The translations under genes and the position numbers were made by a program. Below, piece by piece: positions 27,671 through 36,746 of a stretch of 64,000 bases of DNA. Position 1 is the stretch's first letter. Every line of letters begins with the position of its first letter. Below the pieces are notes generated by a model. The model was not told the origin of the DNA and did no database searches. It saw only the letters and a program-made list of their open reading frames with translations. The DNA comes from Comamonadaceae bacterium (lineage in GTDB: Bacteria; Pseudomonadota; Gammaproteobacteria; Burkholderiales; Burkholderiaceae_C), in contig JAIXSQ010000010.1 in NCBI GenBank assembly GCA_027484575.1, positions 124,001 through 188,000 of the forward strand. The letters are read 5' to 3'.

Positions 27671-28681
27671 ATGAGGATCCGGTCGACCCCCGCACTGGCG
27701 CTGCTCCTGGCCGCCATGGTGGCGCAGGCGGCCCCCGAGGCGCAGGCGGCCCGCGTGGGCGGCGGCAAGTCGGTCGGGCAGGCCGCACCGCGGCCGGTGC
27801 AGCGCGAGGCCGCACCCGCCCAGGCGCCTGCGGCGCCTGCCACCACCACGCCCGCGCCTGCCACTGCGGCGCCGCAGGCCGCGGCGCGCCAGCCGGCCAC
27901 GCAGCCCGCATCCCCGGCCGCTGCCCAGCCCGCGGCCCAGCCGTCGCGCTGGGGCGGCATGCTCGGCGGGCTGGCCGCGGGCCTGGGCCTGGCGTGGCTG
28001 GCCCACAGCCTGGGCTGGGGCGAGGCGATGGGCGGGGTGCTGGTGCTCGGGCTGGGCCTGCTGCTGGCCCTGGCGGCGGCCGCCTGGGTGCTGCGCGCCC
28101 GCCGCCCGGCCTACGCCGGCACGGGCGGCCTGCAGCCGGCTGACACCCTGGCCCGTGCGCCGCGCCAGTACAACCCCGAGAAGGTCGGCAACGACGCCTC
28201 GGCGCGGCCCTGGGAGCGGCAGGGCATGCCCTTCGACGCCGGCGCCTCCCGGACCGAGCCGTCCGCGCCCGCGGCGGCCGCGCCCGCCTGGGGCGTGCCG
28301 TCCGGCTTCGACAGCGCCGGTTTCGTCGAGGCGGCGCGTCGCAACTTCCTGGCCCTGCAGGACGCCTGGGACCGCGCCGACATGGCCACCCTGCGGTCGA
28401 TGATGACCGACACCATGACGGCCGAGATCCAGGCCCAGCTGAGCGAGCGCGAGCAGCACCTGGCCGGGCAGCCGAACAAGACCGACGTGGTGATGCTCGA
28501 GGCGCGCATGCTGGGGGTCGAGGACCTGGGCGCCGACTGGCTGGCCAGCGTCGAGTTCTCCGGCCTGATCCGCGAGCAGCCCTCGGCCGGCCCCAGCCCG
28601 TTCCGCGAGATCTGGAACATGGCCAAGCCCAAGGACGGCAGCACCGGCTGGCTCGTCGCGGGCGTCCAGGCCCTGGCCTGA
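27671..28681 (+). CDS. Tim44-like domain membrane protein
   Basis: The 336-residue protein has a signal peptide (1-26), a low-complexity Ala/Pro/Thr/Gln linker (about 28-95), two hydrophobic segments (about 98-113 and 115-142) and a C-terminal Tim44-like domain from about 215 (SAGFVEAARRNFLALQDAWDRADMATLRSMMTDTMTAEI and on). The Tim44-like domain is a cone-shaped NTF2-type fold related to mitochondrial Tim44 and MRPL45, in bacteria usually membrane-anchored and of unclear role. It starts 22 bases after ubiE and precedes ubiJ, an order conserved in the order Burkholderiales, so a role in the Ubi complex at the membrane is plausible. Confidence 0.85.
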   Translation: MRIRSTPALALLLAAMVAQAAPEAQAARVGGGKSVGQAAPRPVQREAAPAQAPAAPATTTPAPATAAPQAAARQPATQPASPAAAQPAAQPSRWGGMLGGLAAGLGLAWLAHSLGWGEAMGGVLVLGLGLLLALAAAAWVLRARRPAYAGTGGLQPADTLARAPRQYNPEKVGNDASARPWERQGMPFDAGASRTEPSAPAAAAPAWGVPSGFDSAGFVEAARRNFLALQDAWDRADMATLRSMMTDTMTAEIQAQLSEREQHLAGQPNKTDVVMLEARMLGVEDLGADWLASVEFSGLIREQPSAGPSPFREIWNMAKPKDGSTGWLVAGVQALA

Positions 28682-28743
28682 GCGGGCCCGTCGGGCGCGC
28701 TGCCGGGATGCCCGGCCACGCCGGGCGGGCGGGTCCGCCGCCC

Positions 28744-28749
28744 CATAAT
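28744..28749 (+). promoter_or_regulatory. -10-like hexamer immediately ahead of ubiJ
   Basis: CATAAT (five of six consensus bases) ends 8 bases before the ubiJ ATG in an otherwise GC-only stretch, with no ribosome site in between and no recognisable -35. If used, the transcript would be leaderless or nearly so. It adds a possible internal promoter to the ubiquinone operon. Confidence 0.35.
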
Positions 28750-28757
28750 CGCGGCCC

Positions 28758-29300
28758 ATGTCCTCCCCCTCGTTCCTCGACGGCCTGCTCGACGCGGCCG
28801 GCGGGCGCCTCGCGCCCCCGCCCTGGGCGGTGCACGAGATCCAGCACCGGCTGGTCCTGCTGCTCAACCACGTGCTCATGCAGGAGCCCGAGGCCATGGA
28901 CCGCCTGCGCCGCCAGTCGGGCCGCGTGCTCGAGGGCCGCTGGCGCCTGTTCACCATCCGCCTGCGGGCCACGCCGGCCGGCCTGCTCGACCTGGCGGCC
29001 GCCGAGGCCGCGCCCGACCTGTCCCTGACCGTCACCGACGACAACCCGCTGGCCGTGGCCCAGGCGCTGCTGCAGGGCCGCAAGCCGGCCGTGCGCATCG
29101 CCGGCGACGTGCAGTTCGCCGCTGAGGTCAACTGGCTGGTCGACCACGTGCGCTGGGACCTCGAGGAGGACCTGGCGCGGCTGGTGGGCGACGCGCCCGC
29201 CCATGCGCTGGGCCAGGCCGCACGCGGCATGGCCGCGGCGCTGCGCCGCTTCGTGCCGGGCGCCGCCCCCGCTGCGCCCGCCGGGCCGGGGACTGCATGA
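28758..29300 (+). CDS. ubiJ: ubiquinone biosynthesis accessory factor UbiJ (SCP2 domain)
   Basis: The 180-residue protein lies between the Tim44-like gene and ubiB. It has an SCP2 sterol-carrier-type lipid-binding domain at about 20-120 ([27 protein letters not shown]..., [39 protein letters not shown]), followed by a helical tail [21 protein letters not shown]. UbiJ binds hydrophobic ubiquinone intermediates and scaffolds the soluble Ubi complex with UbiK. Sequence similarity to E. coli UbiJ is low in general, so the call rests on domain plus the ubiE/ubiB setting. Confidence 0.87.
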   Translation: MSSPSFLDGLLDAAGGRLAPPPWAVHEIQHRLVLLLNHVLMQEPEAMDRLRRQSGRVLEGRWRLFTIRLRATPAGLLDLAAAEAAPDLSLTVTDDNPLAVAQALLQGRKPAVRIAGDVQFAAEVNWLVDHVRWDLEEDLARLVGDAPAHALGQAARGMAAALRRFVPGAAPAAPAGPGTA

Positions 29301-29301
29301 G

Positions 29302-29415
29302 CCGCCGGGCCGCCCCAAGGCGAATCCCGCAGCGCGCCAGCGCGCAGGGCCTGCAAATGCTCCGCCGGGCCGCCCCAAGGCGAATCCCGCAGCGCGCAGC
29401 GCGAAGGGCCTTGCG
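29302..29415 (+). repeat. tandem 60-base intergenic repeat ahead of ubiB
   Basis: Thirty-five bases at 29302-29336 recur exactly at 29362-29396, an offset of 60. Similarity continues beyond with one base deleted and a few changes (copy tails GCAGGGCCTGC versus GAAGGGCCTTGC). Each copy includes GGGCCGCCCCAAGGC (29307-29321, 29367-29381), also present at 16090. The repeat starts right after the ubiJ stop and ends at the ubiB GTG, so the second copy supplies the AAGGG that may act as the ubiB ribosome site. Confidence 0.85.
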
Positions 29416-30990
29416 GTGACGCGGGCCTGGCGCGGCTTCTTCATCGTCTGGGTCGTCCTGCGCTACGGGCTCGACGAGCTCGTGCTGCGCAGCTTCGACC
29501 GCCCCTGGCTGCGGCTGCTGACGCGCCTGGTCACGCTGGGCCGGCGGCTCGATGCCCCCCGCGGCCAGCGCCTGCGCGAGGCGCTGGAGCGGCTGGGGCC
29601 GATCTTCGTGAAGTTCGGCCAGGTGCTGTCCACCCGGCGCGACCTGCTGCCGGCCGACATCGCCGACGAGCTGGCGCGGCTGCAGGACCGCGTGCCGCCG
29701 TTCGATCCGGCCATCGCCATCGCCACCATCGAGCGCGCGTTCCGCAAACCGGTCGACCAGGTCTTCGCCAGCTTCGAGCGCCAGCCGGTGGCCAGCGCGT
29801 CGATCGCGCAGGTGCACTTCGCCACCCTGCTGGATCGCCAAGGCCGCACCCGCGAGGTGGCGGTCAAGGTGCTGCGCCCCGGCATGCTGCCGGTGATCGA
29901 CAACGACCTGGCGCTGATGCGCACCATGGCCGGCTGGGTCGAGTCGCTGTCGGCCGACGGCAAGCGCCTGAAGCCGCGCGAGGTGGTGGCCGAGTTCGAC
30001 AAGTACCTGCACGACGAGCTGGACCTGGTGCGCGAGGCGTCCAATGCCGCCCAGCTGCGCCGCAACATGGCCGGCCTGGACCTGGTGCTGATCCCCGAGA
30101 TGTTCTGGGACTGGTGCCATCCCGAGGTGATCGTGATGGAGCGCATGCACGGCGTGCCCATCAGCCAGGTCGAGCGGCTGCGCGAGGCCGGCGTCGACAT
30201 GCAGCAGCTGGCGCGCGACGGCGTGACCATCTTCTTCACCCAGGTGTTCCGCGACGGCTTCTTCCACGCCGACATGCACCCCGGCAACATCCAGGTCAGC
30301 CTGGATCCGGCCACCTTCGGGCGCTACATCTCGCTGGACTTCGGGATCATCGGGACGCTCACCGAGTTCGACAAGGACTACCTGGCGCAGAACTTCACGG
30401 CCTTCTTCCGCCGCGACTACAAGCGGGTGGCCGAGCTGCACATCGAGTCCGGCTGGGTGCCGCCGGACACCCGCGTCGACGAGCTCGAGTCGGCCATCCG
30501 GGCGGTCTGCGAGCCGTACTTCGACCGCCCGCTCAAGGAGATCTCCCTGGGCATGGTGCTGATGCGGCTGTTCCAGACCTCGCGCCGCTTCCAGGTCGAG
30601 ATCCAGCCGCAGCTGGTGCTGCTGCAAAAGACCCTGCTGAACATCGAGGGCCTGGGCCGCGACCTGGACCCCGAGCTGGACCTGTGGGCCACGGCCAAGC
30701 CGTTCCTGGAGCGCTGGATGCTGGACCAGGTGGGCCCGCAGCGCCTGCTGGACGAGCTGCGCGACCAGGGCCCGCGCTACGCCAAGCTGCTGCCCGAGCT
30801 GCCGCGGCTGCTGCACGACTACCTGCAGCGCCGGCCCGACGGCCCCGACCGGCAGGCCCTGGACGCCCTGCTGGCCGAGCAGCGGCGCACCAACCGCCTG
30901 CTGCAGGCGCTGCTGGCCGTGGGCCTGGGCTTCGCGGTCGGCCTGCTGGCCACCCAATTCGCCCACGTGGCGCGGTGGTTCGCGCACTGA
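29416..30990 (+). CDS. ubiB: ubiquinone biosynthesis kinase-like protein UbiB
   Basis: This 524-residue ABC1/ADCK atypical kinase-like ATPase is needed for ubiquinone synthesis at the inner membrane. [14 protein letters not shown] (the KxGQ motif), [11 protein letters not shown] (Ala-rich loop replacing the Gly loop), [19 protein letters not shown] and LDFGIIG are all visible. Two hydrophobic helices close the C terminus ([22 protein letters not shown]). The GTG at 29416 is chosen because it gives the typical start [19 protein letters not shown] and length; the longer open frame merely translates the upstream tandem repeat. It is last in the DUF971-ubiE-Tim44-ubiJ-ubiB cluster. Confidence 0.95.
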   Translation: MTRAWRGFFIVWVVLRYGLDELVLRSFDRPWLRLLTRLVTLGRRLDAPRGQRLREALERLGPIFVKFGQVLSTRRDLLPADIADELARLQDRVPPFDPAIAIATIERAFRKPVDQVFASFERQPVASASIAQVHFATLLDRQGRTREVAVKVLRPGMLPVIDNDLALMRTMAGWVESLSADGKRLKPREVVAEFDKYLHDELDLVREASNAAQLRRNMAGLDLVLIPEMFWDWCHPEVIVMERMHGVPISQVERLREAGVDMQQLARDGVTIFFTQVFRDGFFHADMHPGNIQVSLDPATFGRYISLDFGIIGTLTEFDKDYLAQNFTAFFRRDYKRVAELHIESGWVPPDTRVDELESAIRAVCEPYFDRPLKEISLGMVLMRLFQTSRRFQVEIQPQLVLLQKTLLNIEGLGRDLDPELDLWATAKPFLERWMLDQVGPQRLLDELRDQGPRYAKLLPELPRLLHDYLQRRPDGPDRQALDALLAEQRRTNRLLQALLAVGLGFAVGLLATQFAHVARWFAH

Positions 30991-31051
30991 AGCCGCGAGC
31001 TCTGCCGCTATCATCCCCGCCGCCCGCGGTGGGGCTGAGGCAGGTGCCACC

Positions 31052-32512
31052 ATGAACTACACGCTCATCACCTTCGTCGTCCTGTACTTGCTCGGCACCC
31101 TGGCCATCGGCGCCTGGGCCGGCACCCGCATCAAGAACACGGCCGATTTCGCCATCGCCGGCCGCAGCCTGCCGCTGGCGATGGTCATCACCACGACATT
31201 CGCCACCTGGTTCGGGGCCGAGACGGTGATGGGCATCCCGGCCAAGTTCGTGCAGGGCGGGCTGAACGCGATCGTCGAGGACCCCTTCGGCGCCGGCACC
31301 TGCCTGATCCTGGTGGGCGCGTTCTTCGCGGCCAGGCTGTACCGGCACAACCTGCTGACCATCGGCGACTTCTACCGCCAGCGCTACGGCCGCGGGGTCG
31401 AGGTGTTCTGCTCCTGCGCCATCATCCTGAGCTACCTGGGCTGGGTGGCGGCGCAGATCACCGCGCTGGGCCTGGTGTTCTCGGTGCTCACCAACGGCGC
31501 GATGTCCGAGACCGCCGGCATGGTCGTGGGCACGCTGGCCGTGCTGGTCTACGTGGTGATCGGCGGGTTCCTGGCCGTGGCCTGGACCGACTTCATCCAG
31601 ATGATCGTGCTGGTGGTGGGCCTGTCCATCATCGCCGTCTTCGCCAGCGACCTGGCCGGCGGCAGCGGCGTGGTGCTGGGGGCGGCGGCGCAGGCCGACC
31701 TGGGCCGCTTCCTGCCCGAGCCCAGCTTCACCGACATCGCGTTCTTCATCGGCGCCGCACTGACCATGATGCTGGGCAGCATCCCGCAGCAGGACGTGTT
31801 CCAGCGCGTGATGTCGGCCCGCGACGCGGCCACCGCGCAGCGCGGCGCCATCATCGGCGGCGTGAGCTACATCCTGTTCGCCTTCGTGCCCATGTTCATC
31901 GTCATGGCCGCCGTGGTCGTGATGGGCGAGCAGGCGATGGCCATGGCCAAGGACGACTACCAGCGCCTGCTGCCCACCTTCATCATGACCAAGATGCCGC
32001 TGGTCATGCAGATCCTGTTCTTCGGGGCGCTGCTGTCGGCCATCAAGAGCACCTCCTCGGCCACGCTGCTGGCGCCCTCGACCAGCTTCGTCGAGAACAT
32101 CCTGAAGAACCTGCGCCCCGGCATGAGCGACCGCCAGCAGCTGGTGGCCATGCGCACCACCATCGTGGTGTTCACGGCCGTGGTGCTGTCCTACGCGATC
32201 GCCATGAAGGGCACGCCGATCTACGAACTGGTCTCCGCCGCCTACCAGGTGACGCTGGTCGGCGCCTTCGTGCCGCTGCTCATGGGCCTGTACTGGAAGC
32301 GCGCCACCACCCAGGGCGCCATCGCCTCGATCGCCTGCGGCATCGCCACCTGGGTGCTGTTCTTCCCGCAGCTCAATCCCGCCTGGTCCGAGGCCTTCCC
32401 GGGCCAGCTGGCCGGCCTGATCGCCGCCTTCGTGGGCATGGTGGCCGGCTCGCTGGCGCCGCAGGTGCTGCGCAACCGCAAGGAACCGCGCCACCACCAC
32501 CTGGCGGCCTGA
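31052..32512 (+). CDS. sodium:solute symporter family (SSS) protein
   Basis: This 486-residue inner-membrane transporter has about 13 hydrophobic helices. SSS family patterns include LYLLGTLAIGAWAGTRIKNTADFAIAGRSLPL at the N terminus (about 11-42), TTTFATWFGAETVMGIPAKFVQGGL, GGFLAVAWTDFIQMIVLVVG, LGSIPQQDVFQRVMSARD and ALLSAIKSTSSATLLAPSTSFVENI. It is closest to the branch including PanF/PutP-like and uncharacterised symporters; the solute cannot be read from sequence. A TATCAT at 31009-31014 is a possible -10. A G/C hairpin follows the gene, so it is probably monocistronic. Confidence 0.9.
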   Translation: MNYTLITFVVLYLLGTLAIGAWAGTRIKNTADFAIAGRSLPLAMVITTTFATWFGAETVMGIPAKFVQGGLNAIVEDPFGAGTCLILVGAFFAARLYRHNLLTIGDFYRQRYGRGVEVFCSCAIILSYLGWVAAQITALGLVFSVLTNGAMSETAGMVVGTLAVLVYVVIGGFLAVAWTDFIQMIVLVVGLSIIAVFASDLAGGSGVVLGAAAQADLGRFLPEPSFTDIAFFIGAALTMMLGSIPQQDVFQRVMSARDAATAQRGAIIGGVSYILFAFVPMFIVMAAVVVMGEQAMAMAKDDYQRLLPTFIMTKMPLVMQILFFGALLSAIKSTSSATLLAPSTSFVENILKNLRPGMSDRQQLVAMRTTIVVFTAVVLSYAIAMKGTPIYELVSAAYQVTLVGAFVPLLMGLYWKRATTQGAIASIACGIATWVLFFPQLNPAWSEAFPGQLAGLIAAFVGMVAGSLAPQVLRNRKEPRHHHLAA

Positions 32513-32520
32513 CGGCCGTC

Positions 32521-32543
32521 GCCCGGGGGGACGGGCCCCGGGC
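32521..32543 (+). terminator. hairpin after the symporter gene
   Basis: GCCCGGGG (32521-32528), a 7-base loop, and CCCCGGGC (32536-32543) form a perfect 8-bp stem starting 8 bases after the stop codon. No strong T run follows. It separates the symporter from the promoter of the FmdB gene. Confidence 0.5.
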
Positions 32544-32564
32544 CTTGCGTTCCGGCCCCCCGCC

Positions 32565-32570
32565 TATAAT
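32565..32570 (+). promoter_or_regulatory. perfect TATAAT -10 box ahead of the FmdB/DUF502/aspS genes
   Basis: TATAAT stands in a GC-rich surround 41 bases before the FmdB ATG. The closest -35-like hexamer TTGCGT (32545-32550) is only 14 bases away, shorter than ideal. With the terminator-like hairpin directly upstream, this is the most convincing housekeeping promoter in the window and probably drives FmdB, DUF502 and aspS. Confidence 0.55.
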
Positions 32571-32611
32571 TGCGGGCTTTGCGCCCGGGCGCCTTCCACT
32601 CCATCCCACCC

Positions 32612-32962
32612 ATGCCCATCTACGCCTACAAGTGCGGCTCCTGTGGCCATGCCAAGGATGTCCTGCAGAAGATCTCCGATGCGCCGCTGACCACCTGCCC
32701 CGCCTGCGGGGCCGAGGCCTTCGGCAAGCAGCTGACCGCCGCCGGCTTCCAGCTCAAGGGCTCCGGCTGGTACGTGACCGACTTCCGCAACAACGGCGGC
32801 GGCGCCGCGGCGTCCACGACCGCGGCGACGCCCGCCGCCGGCGAGTCCAAGGACAAGCCGGCCGACAGCAAGCCCGACGCGGGCACCAAGCCCGATGCCG
32901 GCGCCAAGTCCGACGCGCCGGCCGCCGCGGGCGGTTGCGGCAGCGCCTGCGCCTGCCACTGA
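32612..32962 (+). CDS. FmdB family zinc-ribbon protein
   Basis: The 116-residue protein starts MPIYAYKCGSCGHAKDVLQKISD and has the second half of the ribbon in TTCPACGAEAFGKQLTAAGFQLKGSGWYVTDF. Together these give the four-cysteine FmdB/CxxC-CxxC regulatory-type zinc ribbon. A disordered Ala/Lys/Asp tail with repeated KPDAG units ends in GGCGSACACH, a further Cys/His cluster. The start at 32612 is the standard family N terminus; an upstream in-frame ATG is a shadow. Function is unknown beyond small metal-binding protein. It heads FmdB-DUF502-aspS, a conserved betaproteobacterial order. Confidence 0.9.
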   Translation: MPIYAYKCGSCGHAKDVLQKISDAPLTTCPACGAEAFGKQLTAAGFQLKGSGWYVTDFRNNGGGAAASTTAATPAAGESKDKPADSKPDAGTKPDAGAKSDAPAAAGGCGSACACH

Positions 32963-32981
32963 ACGCCGCACGAGGATCCGC

Positions 32982-33629
32982 ATGGCCGCCCTGCGCCGTT
33001 GGCTGTTCGCCGGCCTGCTCGTCCTCGCGCCGCTGGGCATCACCCTGTGGGTGCTGCAGTGGATCATCAGCACGCTCGACCAGACCCTGCTGATCCTGCC
33101 GCAGGCCTGGCATCCCGACCGGCTGACCGGCTACCACATCCCCGGCCTGGGGGTGCTGCTGGCCCTGTTCATCGTGCTGCTGGTGGGCGCCGTCGCCAGC
33201 AACTTCGTCGGCCGCAAGCTGGTGCAGTGGAGCGATGCGCTGCTGCACCGCATCCCGGTGGTGCGCTCGATCTACTCCAGCGTCAAGCAGGTCTCCGACA
33301 CCCTGTTCTCGCCCTCGGGCAACGCCTTCCGCACGGCGGTGCTGATCGAGTGGCCGCGCCCGGGCGTGTGGACCATCGCGCTGATCACCGGCACGCCCGG
33401 CGGCGACGTGGCCAACCACCTGCAGGGCGACTTCGTCAGCGTCTACGTGCCCACCACGCCCAACCCCACCGGCGGCTACTTCGTGATGCTGCGCCGCGCC
33501 GACTGCATCGAGCTGAAGATGAGCGTCGACGAGGCCCTGCGCTACGTCATCTCCATGGGCGTGGTCGTTCCGGCGGCCCCCGCCGCCACGCCGGCGCAGC
33601 CGGCCATCCCCGCCCCGAATCCCCGCTGA
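32982..33629 (+). CDS. DUF502 family membrane protein
   Basis: The 215-residue inner-membrane protein has two helices (about 5-27 and 57-80) and the DUF502 patterns [43 protein letters not shown] and [22 protein letters not shown]. It starts 19 bases after the FmdB stop and ends 46 bases before aspS. No established function. The C terminus is a Pro/Ala tail. The conserved setting next to aspS is positional rather than clearly functional. Confidence 0.9.
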   Translation: MAALRRWLFAGLLVLAPLGITLWVLQWIISTLDQTLLILPQAWHPDRLTGYHIPGLGVLLALFIVLLVGAVASNFVGRKLVQWSDALLHRIPVVRSIYSSVKQVSDTLFSPSGNAFRTAVLIEWPRPGVWTIALITGTPGGDVANHLQGDFVSVYVPTTPNPTGGYFVMLRRADCIELKMSVDEALRYVISMGVVVPAAPAATPAQPAIPAPNPR

Positions 33630-33675
33630 AGCCGCCCGCGCGCGCCTTCAGCCACCACTTCCCCGAGGTCTGCCC

Positions 33676-35481
33676 ATGTCTTCCCAACAAATGCGCTCCA
33701 TCTACTGCGGCCTGGTCGACGAGTCCCTGCTCGGCCAGACCGTCACCCTGTGCGGCTGGGTGAACCGCCGGCGCGACCACGGCGGCGTGATCTTCGTGGA
33801 CCTGCGCGACCGCGAGGGCTACGTGCAGGTGGTGTGCGACCCCGACCGCCCCGAGATGTTCAAGACCGCCGAGGGCCTGCGCAACGAGTTCTGCATCCAG
33901 GTCAAGGGCCTGGTGCGCGCCCGCCCGGCCGGCACCACCAACGACGCGCTGCGCAGCGGCAGGATCGAGGTGCTGTGCCAGGAGATGACGGTGCTCAACC
34001 CCTCGGTCACCCCGCCGTTCCAGCTGGACGACGAGAACCTGTCCGAGACCACCCGCCTGGTGCACCGCGTGCTGGACCTGCGCCGTCCGTACATGCAGAA
34101 GAACCTGATGCTGCGCTACAAGGTGACGATGGAGGTGCGCAAGTTCCTCGACGCCAACGGCTTCATCGACATCGAGACGCCCATGCTCACCAAGAGCACC
34201 CCCGAGGGCGCGCGCGACTACCTGGTGCCCAGCCGCGTGCACGACGGCATGTTCTTCGCGCTGCCGCAGTCGCCCCAGCTGTTCAAGCAGCTGCTGATGG
34301 TGTCCGGCTTCGACCGCTACTACCAGATCACCAAGTGCTTCCGTGACGAGGACCTGCGCGCCGACCGCCAGCCCGAGTTCACCCAGATCGACGTGGAGAC
34401 CTCGTTCCTGAAGGAGGAGGAGATCCGCACCATGTTCGAGGGCATGATCCGCAGCACCTTCCAGAACGTGCTGGGCATCGACATCGGCGCCTTCCCGGTG
34501 ATGCTGCACGCCGACGCGATGCGGCTGTACGGCTCCGACAAGCCCGACCTGCGCGTCAAGCTCGCGTTCACCGAGCTGACCGACGTGATGAAGGACGTGG
34601 ACTTCAAGGTGTTCTCCGGCCCGGCCAACCAGGCCGACGGCCGCGTGGTGGGCCTGCGCATCCCCGGCGGCGGCGAGATGAGCCGCGGCGAGATCGACGG
34701 CTACACCGAGTTCGTGAAGATCTACGGCGCCAAGGGCCTGGCCTGGATCAAGGTCAACGAGGCCGCCAAGGGCCGCGAGGGCCTGCAGTCGCCCATCGTC
34801 AAGAACCTGCACGACGCGGCGATCGCCGAGATCCTGCAGCGCACCGGCGCGCAGGACGGCGACCTGATCTTCTTCGGCGCCGACAAGGCCAAGGTGGTCA
34901 ACGACGCCATCGGCGCGCTGCGCGTGAAGGTGGGCCACAGCGAGTTCGGCAAGTCGCGCGGCCTGATCGAGGGCGAATGGCGGCCGCTGTGGGTGGTCGA
35001 CTTCCCGATGTTCGAGTTCGACGACGACGCCCAGCGCTGGAACGCGGTGCACCACCCGTTCACCAGCCCCAAGGACGGCCACGAGGACTGGCTGGAGACC
35101 GACCCGGGCCGTTGCCTTGCCAAGGCCTACGACGCGGTGCTCAACGGCATCGAGCTGGGCGGCGGCTCCGTGCGGATCCACCGCGAGGACGTGCAGAGCA
35201 AGGTGTTCCGTGCGCTGAAGATCAACGCCGAGGAGGCGCAGGCCAAGTTCGGCTTCCTGCTGGACGCGCTGCAGTACGGCGCGCCCCCGCACGGCGGCAT
35301 CGCCATCGGCCTGGACCGCTTCGTCATGCTGATGACCGGCGCCGAGAGCCTGCGCGACGTGATCGCCTTCCCCAAGACCCAGCGCGCCCAGGACCTGCTC
35401 ACGCAGGCCCCCGGCCCGGTCGACGAGAAGCAGCTGCGCGAACTGCACATCAAGCTGCGCAACCCGGCCGCGGCCGCCTGA
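33676..35481 (+). CDS. aspS: aspartyl-tRNA synthetase
   Basis: This 601-residue class IIb synthetase charges tRNA-Asp (possibly also tRNA-Asn if non-discriminating). The N-terminal OB-fold anticodon domain contains [24 protein letters not shown]. The catalytic domain has motif 1 ([25 protein letters not shown]), motif 2 ([26 protein letters not shown]) and motif 3 ([14 protein letters not shown]). The bacterial GAD insertion sits between motifs 2 and 3. Length matches E. coli AspRS. It is followed by a terminator-like hairpin. Confidence 0.98.
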   Translation: MSSQQMRSIYCGLVDESLLGQTVTLCGWVNRRRDHGGVIFVDLRDREGYVQVVCDPDRPEMFKTAEGLRNEFCIQVKGLVRARPAGTTNDALRSGRIEVLCQEMTVLNPSVTPPFQLDDENLSETTRLVHRVLDLRRPYMQKNLMLRYKVTMEVRKFLDANGFIDIETPMLTKSTPEGARDYLVPSRVHDGMFFALPQSPQLFKQLLMVSGFDRYYQITKCFRDEDLRADRQPEFTQIDVETSFLKEEEIRTMFEGMIRSTFQNVLGIDIGAFPVMLHADAMRLYGSDKPDLRVKLAFTELTDVMKDVDFKVFSGPANQADGRVVGLRIPGGGEMSRGEIDGYTEFVKIYGAKGLAWIKVNEAAKGREGLQSPIVKNLHDAAIAEILQRTGAQDGDLIFFGADKAKVVNDAIGALRVKVGHSEFGKSRGLIEGEWRPLWVVDFPMFEFDDDAQRWNAVHHPFTSPKDGHEDWLETDPGRCLAKAYDAVLNGIELGGGSVRIHREDVQSKVFRALKINAEEAQAKFGFLLDALQYGAPPHGGIAIGLDRFVMLMTGAESLRDVIAFPKTQRAQDLLTQAPGPVDEKQLRELHIKLRNPAAAA

Positions 35482-35502
35482 GCGCGGGCACGCACCCCAC
35501 GG

Positions 35503-35523
35503 ACGGCGGCCGCGGGCCGCCGT
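35503..35523 (+). terminator. terminator-like hairpin downstream of aspS
   Basis: ACGGCGGCC (35503-35511), loop GCG, GGCCGCCGT (35515-35523) make a perfect 9-bp GC stem starting 21 bases after the aspS stop, followed by TCGCGTTTCT. The T content is modest but the position is right for a Rho-independent terminator. Confidence 0.6.
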
Positions 35524-35553
35524 TCGCGTTTCTGGCGTAGCCTCGGGCCCGCG

Positions 35554-36015
35554 ATGCCCGAGCCCACCCCCCGGCCCCACAAGATCCCGCAATCCGTGCT
35601 GGTGGTGATCCACACCCCGGCGCTCGAGGTGCTGCTGCTCGAGCGCACCGACCCGCCCGGGTTCTGGCAGTCGGTCACCGGCAGCAAGGACGCCGAGGAC
35701 GAGCCCTGGGCCGAGACCGCCCGGCGCGAGGTGCGCGAGGAGACCGGCATCGACGCCGGCGCCGGCGTGCTGCGCGACTGGGCGGTGGAGAACGTCTACG
35801 CCATCTACCCGCGCTGGCTGCACCGCTACCCGCCCGGCGTGACCCACAACACCGAGCGCGTGTTCGGCCTGCAGGTGCCGGCCGCCACGCCCGTGACGCT
35901 GTCCCCGCGCGAGCACCTGCGTTACCGCTGGTTGCCATGGCGCGAGGCCGCGGACGCCTGCTTCTCGCCGAGCAACGCCGAAGCCATCCTGTTGCTGCCA
36001 GAATTTGCGCCATGA
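35554..36015 (+). CDS. nudB: dihydroneopterin triphosphate diphosphatase (Nudix)
   Basis: The 153-residue Nudix hydrolase removes pyrophosphate from dihydroneopterin triphosphate in folate synthesis. The N-terminal IPQSVLVVIHTPALEVLLLERTDPPGFWQSVTGSKD is typical of NudB. The Nudix box runs GSKDAEDEPWAETARREVREETGI, read as one motif around residues 46-69, with REVREE intact and one extra residue between the leading Gly and the first Glu. HRYPPGVTHNTERVF follows. Its TGA overlaps the ATG of the next gene (ATGA). FolE, which makes its substrate, is encoded 5 kb downstream. Confidence 0.9.
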   Translation: MPEPTPRPHKIPQSVLVVIHTPALEVLLLERTDPPGFWQSVTGSKDAEDEPWAETARREVREETGIDAGAGVLRDWAVENVYAIYPRWLHRYPPGVTHNTERVFGLQVPAATPVTLSPREHLRYRWLPWREAADACFSPSNAEAILLLPEFAP

Positions 36016-36740
36016 CCGTGCTGCGGGTGGCGACCTACAACATCCACAAGGGCGTGCAGGGGTTCGGGCCGGTGCGCCGGCTGGAGATCCACAACCTGGG
36101 CCATGCGGTCGAGCAGCTCGACGCCGACCTGGTGTGCCTGCAGGAGGTGCGCAAGCTGCACCGCCGCGAGGAGCGCTACTTCACCCGCTGGCCCGAGCTG
36201 CCGCAGGCCGAGTTCCTCTGCCCCGAGGGCTACGAAGCGGTCTACCAGACCAACGCCACCACGCGCCACGGCGAGCACGGCAACGCGCTGCTGTCGCGCT
36301 GGCCGGTGGTCTCGCACGGCCACGAGGACATGTCGGACCACCGCTTCGAGCAGCGCGGCCTGCTGCACGTGCAGGTGCAGGTGGGCCGGCGCGAGGTGCA
36401 CGTGGTGGTGCTGCACCTGGGGCTGATCGCGGCCAGCCGCGAGCGCCAGGTCGCGCAGCTGGCGCGCTACGTCGAGCGCGAGGTGCCGCGCAGGGCCCCG
36501 CTGCTGGTGGCCGGCGACCTCAACGACTGGGGTGGCAAGCTGCGGCCGCTCATGCACACGGCCGGCCTGCGCGACTGGGTCGATCCCCGGGTGCGCACCT
36601 ATCCCTCGCGCCTGCCGCTCACGCAACTGGACTACGTCTACGCGCGCGGCCTCAAGCCGCTGGGCATCGAGGTGCCGCGCGGCCGGGTCTGGGGCCGCAT
36701 GAGCGACCACCTGCCGCTGATCGCCAGCTTCGTGCTGTAA
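36012..36740 (+). CDS. endonuclease/exonuclease/phosphatase (EEP) family hydrolase
   Basis: The 242-residue metal-dependent phosphohydrolase starts 4 bases inside nudB (ATGA coupling). EEP fold marks are VATYNIHKGV near the N terminus, LDADLVCLQEVRK (metal Glu), GNALLSRWPV, VLHLGL, VAGDLNDW (Asp/Asn active site) and the closing SDHLPLIASF. In Burkholderiales this gene regularly lies directly before clsB, so a role in phospholipid or cardiolipin metabolism has been proposed from context; nuclease activity is equally possible. No signal peptide is visible. Confidence 0.88.
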   Translation: MTVLRVATYNIHKGVQGFGPVRRLEIHNLGHAVEQLDADLVCLQEVRKLHRREERYFTRWPELPQAEFLCPEGYEAVYQTNATTRHGEHGNALLSRWPVVSHGHEDMSDHRFEQRGLLHVQVQVGRREVHVVVLHLGLIAASRERQVAQLARYVEREVPRRAPLLVAGDLNDWGGKLRPLMHTAGLRDWVDPRVRTYPSRLPLTQLDYVYARGLKPLGIEVPRGRVWGRMSDHLPLIASFVL

Positions 36741-36746
36741 CCCGGC

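Noticed and set aside
29203-29415. Longer UbiB start ([10 protein letters not shown]...) about 71 codons upstream of the chosen GTG
   Set aside because: The extension overlaps ubiJ and translates the tandem repeat ([12 protein letters not shown] repeated). The GTG at 29416 gives the normal UbiB N terminus and length.
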